From Acetofilamentum sp. (lineage in GTDB: Bacteria > Bacteroidota > Bacteroidia > Bacteroidales > JAFGXI01): a DNA stretch of 14,513 bases. Both the position numbers and the translations under genes were made by a program. Shown in pieces: positions 1 to 7,020 of the stretch. The notes under the pieces are model-generated. The model was not told where the DNA came from. It saw only the letters and a program-made list of their open reading frames with translations, and did no database searches. Where the stretch lies: assembly GCA_020720565.1 (NCBI GenBank), contig DYOK01000046.1, positions 1-14,513 on the forward strand, given 5' to 3'. Position 1 is the first letter of the stretch; every line of letters begins with the position of its first letter.

Positions 1-445
1 AATTTCTTGCAAACAAGCTCTTTTAATTGCCTTGTGGTTTTGATGAAACAAAGTTAACGAATAATTGCCAAAGATTGGATTAAGGTCTTGCCAATTTCAT
101 TAGTCCTGTAACTCTCTATATGTCAAGTACATAAGTAATCTAAATACGGCATCAGATTATTTAATTTTCTAACAACAAGGGTGTGGGTTTTAAATATGCA
201 ATATTAGTAATTGTAATAAATGGGTTGGTTGAATTTCAAACATAGACCTTATTGTGCGAAAAACAAAAATAGTCCCCCAAATGCAAAAACCACAAGTATA
301 ATATACATATAATTAAGCGTTTAGCTCAATTTATTTTCAAGTTGGGTTAAAACAAACCTAAGTTCAATTTGTAAATGAATTCGTCTAAAAAAGATAAAGT
401 GTCGATACAATTTGTAATTTTGTCGGAAATACATCTAATCGACCA
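1..445. other. Gene-free AT-rich stretch at left edge
   Basis: No credible coding region is seen on either strand; every open frame here is short and lacks protein-like composition. No strong inverted repeat, tRNA-like fold or direct repeat array was noticed. The only element I can point to is a candidate -7 promoter octamer at 415-422, close to the flippase start. The stretch may be the intergenic region after an upstream gene outside the window. Confidence 0.6.
415..422 (+). promoter_or_regulatory. Candidate -7 promoter element of flippase gene
   Basis: TAATTTTG fits the Bacteroidota -7 consensus TAnnTTTG and ends 23 bp before the proposed TTG start at 446. I see no clear -33 TTTG partner, so this is only a candidate. 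Confidence 0.3.
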
Positions 446-1702
446 TTGAATACCATTATACAATTTTTTCGTAGTTTTCTCGACCGAAAAGGCGGATCAA
501 TTTTTGGCAGTATGATTCTGTCGAAAGCCGCAAGTTTTTTGCTGTCCATCATTCTGATACGGTTAGTCGACAAACCAGAATTTGGGAATATTATGTACGC
601 CTACAACATTGTGAGTTTCATCGGGCCTTTTATTGGTGCTGGTCTTTTTCAAAGCCTATTACAATTTGGCCCACAAGAACGATTGGTTGCACAAAAAAAA
701 TCCATGTTCCGATACACAATTATTTGGGGTACGATTGTTTCGTTGGGCATCGTAGCCTTATTAATGGCGTTTGCACCAATTTTGACCTATAACTTACCCG
801 ACGCCCTTTGGTATCTGATTGGCTTGGCCCCATTGCTCATTTCCCTATACGTATTCGAATCGGTCAAAAATTATTTCAGAATTTTTATTATCAACAGGAC
901 TTGGGCCGTTTTAGAAACCACACAAGCAGTGCTGATGCTAATTCTGGGGGCTATCCTGACTTATTTTTGGAATGGTGCAGGATATATTGTAGCGGTAGTT
1001 GTGAGTCCATTAATTATTTCGATGTGGGTTTTGATTCGAAAGCCTTTTATTTTATGGAGTCGTTCGAAATTTGAAACACCGCCCAAGACCCTTTGGCAAT
1101 TTGGCGTTTATTCAAGTTTTGGCGGAATTGTTTCTCAACTCATTTTTTCGGTCGACATTCTCAGTATAGGTAATATACTCGAAAGTCCCGAAATGGTGGC
1201 ACAATACAAAGCCATGAGTATTATCCCCTTTAGTTTGATGTTTTTGCCGGGTGCTTTTATTAAAACCGATTTTGTTACTTTGGTCAAGTTTTCGAAAGAC
1301 AAAAGCTTTCTAAGTCAATATTCCAAAGGTTTTTTAAGACTTTTTGCACTTTTGTCAGTTGGAATACTCCTTGGGGCACATTTGTTTTCGGAGACTATCA
1401 TTGCCATATTATTTGGTTCTGCATACTTAGGCTCGGGAAAAGTATTTCTTATCTTGATGTGGGGCGTAGCCAGTATGCTAATTTTTAGAGTACCATATGG
1501 GAATATATTGCTTGCCATTGGATGGATACGCATCAATACAGGAATTGCAATAGGCACCCTAATTTTAGATTTAATTTTGAATTATGTATTGATTCCTCAA
1601 TATGGCATTATGGGTGCTGGCATTGCCACAGTAATTTCGTTATGGATGTCGGGTTTAACCTCGTATCTGTTTTTTAGAATGTATATTAAGCAACTCAATT
1701 AA
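446..1702 (+). CDS. Oligosaccharide flippase (Wzx/MATE-type membrane protein)
   Basis: This 418-residue protein is almost entirely hydrophobic, with about 12 membrane segments separated by short basic loops. The opening pattern, a short amphipathic stretch followed by GSMILSKAASFLLSIILIRL and then EFGNIMYAYNIVSF, is typical of the polysaccharide biosynthesis/Wzx branch of the MOP superfamily. These proteins flip lipid-linked oligosaccharides across the inner membrane for cell-surface glycan assembly. The length matches the family (400-500). The start is a TTG: the frame is open back to a stop at 395-397 with no ATG or GTG, and an internal ATG (residue 23) would cut into the first membrane helix. 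It has no link to the sulfur genes and is isolated from them by a strong terminator. No glycosyltransferase neighbours are visible, so the sugar is unknown. Confidence 0.8.
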   Translation: MNTIIQFFRSFLDRKGGSIFGSMILSKAASFLLSIILIRLVDKPEFGNIMYAYNIVSFIGPFIGAGLFQSLLQFGPQERLVAQKKSMFRYTIIWGTIVSLGIVALLMAFAPILTYNLPDALWYLIGLAPLLISLYVFESVKNYFRIFIINRTWAVLETTQAVLMLILGAILTYFWNGAGYIVAVVVSPLIISMWVLIRKPFILWSRSKFETPPKTLWQFGVYSSFGGIVSQLIFSVDILSIGNILESPEMVAQYKAMSIIPFSLMFLPGAFIKTDFVTLVKFSKDKSFLSQYSKGFLRLFALLSVGILLGAHLFSETIIAILFGSAYLGSGKVFLILMWGVASMLIFRVPYGNILLAIGWIRINTGIAIGTLILDLILNYVLIPQYGIMGAGIATVISLWMSGLTSYLFFRMYIKQLN

Positions 1703-1815
1703 AAATATAGTTTTTGAAATAACGTTAAGTATTTTAATTTACAGTTTACAACTCTAACAAAGCCTTGTTTGAAAAACTTTAGCAGAAAATAGTCAGGACA
1801 TTTATTGTACAATAC

Positions 1816-1852
1816 AAAAAAGACGTGTCACGAATTTGACACGTCTTTTTTT
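1816..1852. terminator. Bidirectional Rho-independent terminator
   Basis: A perfect 15-bp inverted repeat has its left arm at 1816-1830 and its right arm at 1837-1851, around a 6-nt loop. Each arm has a GC-containing core (gacgtgtca) flanked by a run of A on the left and T on the right, so a U-tract follows the hairpin on both strands. It sits between two convergent genes, the flippase (+) and the tandem rhodanese (-), and should stop transcription from both. Confidence 0.9.
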
Positions 1853-1898
1853 AATATCTCTGGAACTTAAAATCTAGAAATAGAACTTTGAATTAGGA

Positions 1899-2966
1899 TT
1901 AGCTACATCCCCCGCCCGATGAACCTTCAGCTTTAGATTCGTCGAAGTTTTTATCAACCTCTACTTTATAATCGTGAATTTCTTCTTTAGTAAATGCACT
2001 CCATTCTTCAGCACCGTTATCAACGAGTTTCTGATGCATAAAACTGTTTGAACCAAAACCTAACGAATAAGCATCATATCCTAGTAAACGTAGGTAAGCT
2101 GTAACAAAACCGCTGTGTTGACCAGTAAAACAATACACAACAACTTTTTTATCTGTTGGTAATGTAAGAATATCGGCTTTGGTTGACATCGATTTTTTAG
2201 GTGTATATTGGATGGCACCTGGGATATGTCCAGATTCATATTTAGGTAAAGGCCAGTAGTTTACAATGTAATAAGCAGCACCATTGCTAAATAATTCAGC
2301 TGGTTTAACTAATACACTTTTAAATTCGGCATTAAGCACTTCTTTAGCTCTTGATTTTAAAATGGCTTTTGGTTCTGTCAAACCTGTACTTAAAGTAGGT
2401 AATGACCCAGCCGCATTTTTAGGATTAGATTTAGTTTCAAGTTGAGCAATATAATCGCTACTAAGATTAGATTCCCATTTTTTTGCAAAATCTTTATTCC
2501 AAGAACTCATTCCCCACTTCATCGCAAATACATTATTATAACCTAAAAGGCGTAGAATTGAAGTAGCAAAAGTTGCTGTTTGACCACTATAGCAAATTAA
2601 AGTAATTTTATCGTAATCTGCTGGTTTAATATTCACTTCGAAATAAGAAATGAGACTTTTCATATCAACATTGACCGATTTAGGAACATGCCCCTTAGCC
2701 CAATCTGGATAACTTCTCAAGTCAATTACTAAATATTTTGGATTCTCAAGATTTTCGAATACTTCTTTGGATTTAATCATAGCGGGCACTTTGTCGCTAT
2801 TGATAAAATCACCATTGGCCTCTAAGTAATCAATTAAAATTTGAGATTCACTCACTGCGGCAACCTCTTGGCTTTGTGCGGCAGGTTCTGTAGTATGACC
2901 ACAACTGTATGTAAACAGTAAAGCTCCAAAGAGCAAGGATACTAGATAAAAACTAAACTTCTTCAT
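1899..2966 (-). CDS. Tandem-rhodanese lipoprotein with C-terminal GGGCS tail
   Basis: This is a 355-residue exported sulfurtransferase-like protein. The start at 2966 is chosen because MKKFSFYLVSLLFGALL then begins a clean signal peptide ending in a lipobox-like TYSC (Cys22). The longer frame from 2999 would add 11 residues before it. Two rhodanese domains follow, at about residues 60-165 and 205-320. Both keep the catalytic loop Cys: Cys125 in CYSGQT and Cys279 in CFTGQH. The protein ends in SSGGGCS with Cys354 next to last. Rhodaneses carry sulfane sulfur as a Cys persulfide; a periplasmic example is Wolinella Sud, which feeds polysulfide sulfur to PsrABC. This protein is a close paralogue of the 375-residue protein at 13285-14412, which has lost one catalytic Cys. 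It is transcribed alone, from its own candidate promoter at 3013-3020. The GGGCS tail role is inferred. Confidence 0.88.
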   Translation of the reverse strand: MKKFSFYLVSLLFGALLFTYSCGHTTEPAAQSQEVAAVSESQILIDYLEANGDFINSDKVPAMIKSKEVFENLENPKYLVIDLRSYPDWAKGHVPKSVNVDMKSLISYFEVNIKPADYDKITLICYSGQTATFATSILRLLGYNNVFAMKWGMSSWNKDFAKKWESNLSSDYIAQLETKSNPKNAAGSLPTLSTGLTEPKAILKSRAKEVLNAEFKSVLVKPAELFSNGAAYYIVNYWPLPKYESGHIPGAIQYTPKKSMSTKADILTLPTDKKVVVYCFTGQHSGFVTAYLRLLGYDAYSLGFGSNSFMHQKLVDNGAEEWSAFTKEEIHDYKVEVDKNFDESKAEGSSGGGCS

Positions 2967-3012
2967 AACAAACAATTTAAATATGTATTTATTAAACAAT
3001 ATATAAGTATCA

Positions 3013-3020
3013 CAAACTTA
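3013..3020 (-). promoter_or_regulatory. Candidate -7 promoter element of tandem rhodanese
   Basis: On the minus strand this reads TAAGTTTG, an exact fit to TAnnTTTG. It would place transcription start near 3005-3009 and leave a leader of about 40 nt before the start codon at 2966. No well-spaced -33 TTTG is visible. Confidence 0.4.
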
Positions 3021-3042
3021 TTTAAATACACCCTTTAAGACC

Positions 3043-3056
3043 ATGACAAATGTCAG
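3043..3056 (-). promoter_or_regulatory. Possible degenerate FNR/CRP-family operator
   Basis: The symmetric sequence TGAC-AAAT-GTCA (3044-3055) has TGA and TCA half-sites with the same 6-bp separation as in TTGAT-N4-ATCAA. Its centre is about 42 bp upstream of the transcription start predicted from the -7 element at 3013-3020, the usual class II activator distance. The outer T and A and the inner T/A of a real FNR box are missing, so this is a weak call. Confidence 0.3.
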
Positions 3057-3246
3057 TTAAAAAGCTGTTTAACAATATAATTAGCTCGCGATTTAATCAA
3101 ATTGTTGCTTTCTTTTCGCCATAAAAAACAAACTATTTAGATCATGAGCTAAAGTTTTAGAATTAATATATTACAAATGTTATATTATATCAAATACATT
3201 TTCAGATGTTTGATAAAGAAAACAAAGTATATTTAAAATTATCAAA

Positions 3247-3276
3247 ATAAAAAAGCCCCTCGACAAAGGGGCTTCT
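3247..3276 (-). terminator. Rho-independent terminator after cytochrome b-PAS gene
   Basis: On the minus strand an 8-bp stem (3274-3267 pairing with 3260-3253, core AAGCCCCT) with a 6-nt loop is followed by a run of T. It lies about 25 bp past the cytochrome b-PAS stop and ends the octaheme/cytochrome b operon before the separately transcribed tandem rhodanese. Confidence 0.85.
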
Positions 3277-3297
3277 TGACATAACACCATTTAATTA

Positions 3298-4386
3298 TTA
3301 TTGATGCTGATTGGTGGTATCGATGATAAAACCTTCCATACCAATGATAACTCCATTTTCGTCAAGAACAGGACTGGCCGTAAAAGTATGATAGCCCACT
3401 TGTCCATCTTTACATGTGCGTTTTACTTCTCCCGATTGTACAGTTTTTCCCTGCATAACTGTTGTAAAAATGTCTTCAACAACTTTACGATCACTTTCGT
3501 CTCTATTTAATGCAATAGGCTGATTGATCACATCACTAAGTGCAGTACATTTATATAGATTTAACCAGCCTTCGTTGACCTCTGTATATCTACCTTGTGA
3601 ATTAATTTTAAAATATCCAATACCTGAATGATCAACGGCTTGTCTCAAATTTGAGTCGTGGGTATAACCAAATTTTGCTTCTACATCGCGCAATGCAACA
3701 TCGAGTAGTTCATCTCTATTGCTCGAGCGAATTTCTTTTTTCATTTCGTTAATTTTGACTTGCAAACCTTCCTCGATAGCATATTTAGCATCTTCGTCGC
3801 TCATTTCTTCCCAGCCGGTAATCATGGCTTCTACGCTCGAAGTTACGGTATGCCCAGTCGTTGTTAAATAGATATGGACAAGTACAAAACCCACTAATAC
3901 AAAAGCACCAAACGTGTGAATAATTGCAATCCATTGCAAATCAAGTGCAGTACCACTATGTATGGTATTGAAAAAATAGAAATATAAAACCCCACTAAGA
4001 ATCATCACTGGAATAATCATTAGTTTGAGTCCTAAATAGGTCATCCTTTGTAAAGGATTAAATTTGGTATACTTTGTTTTGTGTGTGGGGTGTGGGGCTT
4101 TATTAAAAATACCTGTAATATAATATTTAATCTGCTCGGTCATCAAATCAAAAGTGGGAATATATTGACGCCACTCTCCAATCGTAAAGTCCCAAAAAAT
4201 GGTAAATATGATAAGTACGATAAGCGACCATGCCGCATTATTATGATACGTTACAGCATTTTGATATCCAAAAAGCTTCATAGTTCCGTGTACTTCTAAT
4301 CCTGTTACAACTAAGAATAAAATTAGAGCCGCTTGAGTCCAATGCCAAAATCGGTTGTACTTGTTATAGATATATACTTTTTTCAT
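3298..4386 (-). CDS. Membrane cytochrome b561-like protein fused to PAS domain
   Basis: This 362-residue protein has two parts. Residues 1-195 resemble the di-heme cytochrome b561/hydrogenase-formate dehydrogenase b-subunit family. There are four membrane segments at about 18-36, 50-69, 117-140 and 153-176, with candidate heme-ligand His residues at 15, 33, 48, 157 and 171. A charged helical linker (about 195-240) leads to a PAS domain (about 246-358) with the characteristic SGIGYFKINSQGRYTEVNE opening and the FTASPVLDENGVIIGMEGFI close. It lies 33 bp downstream of the octaheme cytochrome, on the same strand, and is probably its quinol-facing electron donor or acceptor. No kinase, cyclase or effector domain follows the PAS. 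The PAS could sense redox state or a ligand and tune electron flow; that is inference. A terminator follows at 3247-3276. Confidence 0.85.
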   Translation of the reverse strand: MKKVYIYNKYNRFWHWTQAALILFLVVTGLEVHGTMKLFGYQNAVTYHNNAAWSLIVLIIFTIFWDFTIGEWRQYIPTFDLMTEQIKYYITGIFNKAPHPTHKTKYTKFNPLQRMTYLGLKLMIIPVMILSGVLYFYFFNTIHSGTALDLQWIAIIHTFGAFVLVGFVLVHIYLTTTGHTVTSSVEAMITGWEEMSDEDAKYAIEEGLQVKINEMKKEIRSSNRDELLDVALRDVEAKFGYTHDSNLRQAVDHSGIGYFKINSQGRYTEVNEGWLNLYKCTALSDVINQPIALNRDESDRKVVEDIFTTVMQGKTVQSGEVKRTCKDGQVGYHTFTASPVLDENGVIIGMEGFIIDTTNQHQ

Positions 4387-4419
4387 TTTATACAGTATTA
4401 AGACGTGATTTACAGTTTA

Positions 4420-5985
4420 TTAACGAATATTTCTTTTTCTTGCCATGACTCTAAGAATTGAATGCCCTATGACGCCAAGTGCGGCAAATAATACAAACAA
4501 TTTACCTGCCCAATCTAAATAATTGTTTCGATCTCGTCCTGGAAGATAAAAATCGTTTAAGCCCGCCAACACACTGTTTTGACTGTGACATTCTGTACAA
4601 CTTAAAGCTTCTGTTTTAGGTGAAACCATGTGATTAACAGGCCAAAAGGAGCGTGTTTCTACGAAAGCAAATTTTCCGCTATAGGGATAACCTGCATACT
4701 CCATTCCTGATCGAATCGATTTATCCCAATCAAAATCAGACCAATAGGCTCCCGACCCTTTAGGGCCAAAAGTATGAATCTGAACAAATGTATTATTTTT
4801 AGAATCGTAAGGTTGTTTACCTCTCATAACTTTAAAAGGATATATTTTGCTGTCTAACTCCGAATAATCGCCATGTAAAGCATTCATATCGACAACTTTT
4901 GTTGGGTCAATTTGAGTTTCGAGCGTGGTTACTTCGGTTTTACCATTCCACCAGAAATATTCAGGTTTAAGATTTTTGCCGTAAGTATGTGTTCCGTGAC
5001 CGCTATCCGATTTTTTCATTTTATCGGGTGCTTCTTCTTTAAACTGCTCCCCATTTCTTAGACCTGTTGTTGACCAGTCCCAATTTACGGTAGTTTTATT
5101 GATTTTAGCATACGTAGGAATGTGACATGTTTGACAAGCTACCTTATTATAGTGGTCGTTCAAAGTCGGATTGTTATGTGGTCGATCGGTATGACATTCT
5201 GTACAAGTGGCCCTATTTTCGGCATTGTGCAAAGAGGTTGAATTGGTCATAGGGCCAGTTCCTCTAATTTGGTGATGCGAGGTAATGTGACATTGCGAGC
5301 AATTCAAGTCTGCACCATCTTTGGCCATGTGCACATCGATATCTTTAGTACAGATGTCTTGATCGGTCATGTCCATATCCAAATCACCATGTTTAACATT
5401 ATTTCCACCTCCACCCATGGCGTGGCATTTACTACAATTTTTATTGTTAGTAGGCCCCACACTTTGAGCCATTTCTTTTAAGTTAGTTGTATCGGCCATT
5501 CCGGCTTGTCCTTTCGATTTTTTATATTTACCGGAGTTATCGTGGCATATGATACAGTCAATATTATTAGGATTATGAAAATCGAAATTTTTATCAGAAT
5601 ATCCATAACCAATATGGCAACCCGAGCAAAGCATTTCGTTGGTATTAATCCCTACACAAAAATTGTTTAACACATTCTTTTTACCAATGTGTCGTACTCT
5701 ACCATCCGACAATGTATCTGGTGTGCTCCAATTCCAGTGGGCGGTAGACATAATCTCCTCGGCTCTTTGATTGTGACAACTTAAACAAGCTGCTGTCATT
5801 TCTTGAGGTGTAGCAAAGGGTTTTTGTAATTCTGCAAACTTGGAATGATCCACATTCTTTGAAGCTTTTTCGAGCTTAGCAATTACAATCTCTTTTTCTT
5901 CCCATCCTTTGTAGGTGAAGATAAAAGTAAAAACCAGCAACATAGGCAAGATGAGACTGGGCACTAGTTTGAAAAAAGTTTTCAT
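4420..5985 (-). CDS. Octaheme c-type cytochrome, tetrathionate reductase (OTR) family
   Basis: This is a 521-residue exported multiheme protein with exactly eight CxxCH heme-binding motifs, starting at Cys67, 120, 144, 184, 229, 261, 284 and 463. The long gap between the seventh and eighth is filled by conserved-looking stretches (SGHGTH at 328-333, PEYFWWNG at 341-348). The arrangement and the NFCVGIN/CSGCHIGYGY block match the OTR family, whose Shewanella member reduces tetrathionate, and also nitrite and hydroxylamine in vitro, at a Lys-ligated heme. The start at 5985 gives a clean N-terminal membrane/signal segment (MKTFFKLVPSLILPMLLV); the frame extends to 6102 but that extension has no signal character. 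A second hydrophobic segment at about 490-512, followed by RVMARKRNIR, should anchor the C-terminus in the inner membrane. It is the first gene of a two-gene operon with the cytochrome b-PAS gene, divergent from the FNR-type regulator. The physiological substrate is uncertain. Confidence 0.88.
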   Translation of the reverse strand: MKTFFKLVPSLILPMLLVFTFIFTYKGWEEKEIVIAKLEKASKNVDHSKFAELQKPFATPQEMTAACLSCHNQRAEEIMSTAHWNWSTPDTLSDGRVRHIGKKNVLNNFCVGINTNEMLCSGCHIGYGYSDKNFDFHNPNNIDCIICHDNSGKYKKSKGQAGMADTTNLKEMAQSVGPTNNKNCSKCHAMGGGGNNVKHGDLDMDMTDQDICTKDIDVHMAKDGADLNCSQCHITSHHQIRGTGPMTNSTSLHNAENRATCTECHTDRPHNNPTLNDHYNKVACQTCHIPTYAKINKTTVNWDWSTTGLRNGEQFKEEAPDKMKKSDSGHGTHTYGKNLKPEYFWWNGKTEVTTLETQIDPTKVVDMNALHGDYSELDSKIYPFKVMRGKQPYDSKNNTFVQIHTFGPKGSGAYWSDFDWDKSIRSGMEYAGYPYSGKFAFVETRSFWPVNHMVSPKTEALSCTECHSQNSVLAGLNDFYLPGRDRNNYLDWAGKLFVLFAALGVIGHSILRVMARKRNIR

Positions 5986-6057
5986 TTTATATGACTTTAA
6001 TAATATTAATTTTTGTTGATAAACACCTTTCATTTTTACAGGTGTAAAAGTACGTCG

Positions 6058-6076
6058 ATGTTTAAGGCTTAAACAT
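6058..6076. repeat. 19-bp perfect inverted repeat, probable operator
   Basis: ATGTTTAAG-G-CTTAAACAT has two perfect 9-bp arms around a single central base. It lies in the divergent regulatory region between the octaheme cytochrome start (5985) and the nearer FNR box (6089-6102). It does not match the FNR consensus, so it may be the operator of a second dimeric regulator not encoded in view. It could also form a hairpin in a long leader transcript. Confidence 0.5.
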
Positions 6077-6088
6077 GCTCTATAACAT

Positions 6089-6102
6089 TTGATATATATC
6101 AA
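6089..6102. promoter_or_regulatory. FNR box 1 in divergent promoter region
   Basis: TTGATATATATCAA is a perfect match to the FNR consensus TTGAT-N4-ATCAA. It lies 104 bp upstream of the octaheme cytochrome start and 65 bp upstream of the regulator start. The identical 14-mer recurs at 6990-7003 before the long operon. Confidence 0.85.
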
Positions 6103-6109
6103 TATTAAA

Positions 6110-6123
6110 TTGATTTATATCAA
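6110..6123. promoter_or_regulatory. FNR box 2 in divergent promoter region
   Basis: TTGATTTATATCAA has both FNR half-sites perfect. Its centre is 21 bp from the centre of box 1, two helical turns, so two dimers could bind on the same face. It lies just upstream of the regulator's candidate -7 element and could serve autoregulation. Confidence 0.85.
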
Positions 6124-6132
6124 TTCTGTGTT

Positions 6133-6140
6133 TAAATTTG
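6133..6140 (+). promoter_or_regulatory. Candidate -7 promoter element of FNR-type regulator gene
   Basis: TAAATTTG matches TAnnTTTG exactly and ends 26 bp before the ATG at 6167. A start site near 6145 would put FNR box 2 about 28 bp and box 1 about 49 bp upstream. Box 2 would then cover the -33 region, which is more typical of repression than of class II activation. Confidence 0.45.
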
Positions 6141-6166
6141 CAAAATAAACATCTAACTCACTTTAT

Positions 6167-6838
6167 ATGTACACAACTTGTTCTTCTTGCCCAAACCGAT
6201 CTGCATGTTTTGACGAGCTATCTATCAATGAGTTAACAAAAGTAACCGAACACAAATCTGAGATAACTTACAAGAAAGGCGAAACTATTATTAAGCAAAA
6301 CTCGGCAGCAAAGCACATCTACTTTGTTAAGAGTGGCCTAGTCAAGGTGCATATCGAAAATGAGGATAAAAACTTAATTCTCGAAGTTTCAGGCAAAAGT
6401 AGTATGCTGGGCGTTACCGCGCTTAATCACTCCAAAAAATACAATTTTTCTGTTACTGCAATCGAAACAGTTGAAGTCTGCGAAATTAACATCGATATCA
6501 TATCGAATATTATGACCAACAATGTCGCATTCTCGTTAAGTATTATAAATGAGCTTAATACATCAATCGATAAGCTACTTTCAAAAGTATTTTACCTCTC
6601 ACACAAAAACATTCAATCCAGAATGGCAGAGCTGTTATTGAACTTTTCCGATAAAATATTCGAGTCAAAAACATTCATACTTCCTATATCCAGAACAGAA
6701 TTAGCAGAATTAACCAACATGGCCAAAGAAAATGTAGTTAGAACCCTTAAAGACTTTGAATCTAAAGGATATATTAAATCAAAAGGGCGGCAAGTTGAGA
6801 TAATTGACTATAAAAGTTTGTCAGAAATAAGTCAATAA
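6167..6838 (+). CDS. FNR-type oxygen-sensing transcription regulator (Crp/Fnr family)
   Basis: This 223-residue protein has the Crp/Fnr plan: an N-terminal Cys cluster, a cyclic-nucleotide-binding-fold sensor domain (about 20-130), a dimerisation helix (about 110-145) and a C-terminal winged helix-turn-helix (about 150-215). Cys5, Cys8 and Cys14 form C-x2-C-x5-C, and a fourth Cys at 105 lies 91 residues on. In E. coli FNR the same spacing (Cys20, 23, 29, then 122) ligates the oxygen-labile [4Fe-4S] cluster. In the recognition helix, AKENVVRTLKDFE keeps the Glu and Arg of the FNR ExxSR pattern but has Val in place of Ser. The gene is divergent from the octaheme operon and precedes the long Psr-like operon. 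All three FNR boxes in the window flank it, so it probably controls both units and itself in response to anoxia. Its exact role as activator or repressor is not determined. Confidence 0.9.
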   Translation: MYTTCSSCPNRSACFDELSINELTKVTEHKSEITYKKGETIIKQNSAAKHIYFVKSGLVKVHIENEDKNLILEVSGKSSMLGVTALNHSKKYNFSVTAIETVEVCEINIDIISNIMTNNVAFSLSIINELNTSIDKLLSKVFYLSHKNIQSRMAELLLNFSDKIFESKTFILPISRTELAELTNMAKENVVRTLKDFESKGYIKSKGRQVEIIDYKSLSEISQ

Positions 6839-6981
6839 TACACATACGTATATATATAAATTACATGTTTATAAACACTAAATTTTCCACACCACTGATA
6901 ACTAATCTTTTACAATAATTTAGAACGTTTTCAAATAACCAATAAGACAACGACATACATATAAAGTAAGATATTTATACA

Positions 6982-6989
6982 TAATTTTG
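6982..6989 (+). promoter_or_regulatory. Candidate -7 promoter element of long sulfur operon
   Basis: TAATTTTG matches TAnnTTTG and is the same octamer as before the flippase. It abuts the FNR box at 6990-7003, so the predicted transcription start would fall inside that box. No clear -33 TTTG partner is seen. The rest of the 182-bp gap after the regulator (6839-6981) is AT-rich, with no evident terminator. Confidence 0.35.
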
Positions 6990-7003
6990 TTGATATATAT
7001 CAA
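6990..7003. promoter_or_regulatory. FNR box 3 upstream of long sulfur operon
   Basis: TTGATATATATCAA is a perfect FNR consensus, identical at all 14 bases to box 1. It ends only 17 bp before the ATG at 7021, so activation from the standard -41.5 position would place transcription start inside the coding region. Either it represses, or this lineage uses a different geometry. Confidence 0.85.
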
Positions 7004-7020
7004 AAAAAATCTTTTAAGAT

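Noticed and set aside
3181..3214. Imperfect inverted repeat with ATCAAA and TTTGAT ends in the gap before the cytochrome b-PAS terminator.
   Set aside because: Half-sites are too far apart for an FNR box, the inner arms mismatch, and it lies over 150 bp above the candidate rhodanese promoter.
6023..6045. ACACCT/AGGTGT hairpin in the presumed leader of the octaheme gene.
   Set aside because: Only 6-bp arms with an 11-nt AT-rich loop; weak, with no second conformation or known riboswitch features.
5986..6102. Upstream extension of the octaheme cytochrome frame by 39 residues.
   Set aside because: It would place a charged segment before the signal sequence and would run into FNR box 1; the Met at 5985 gives a normal exported N-terminus.
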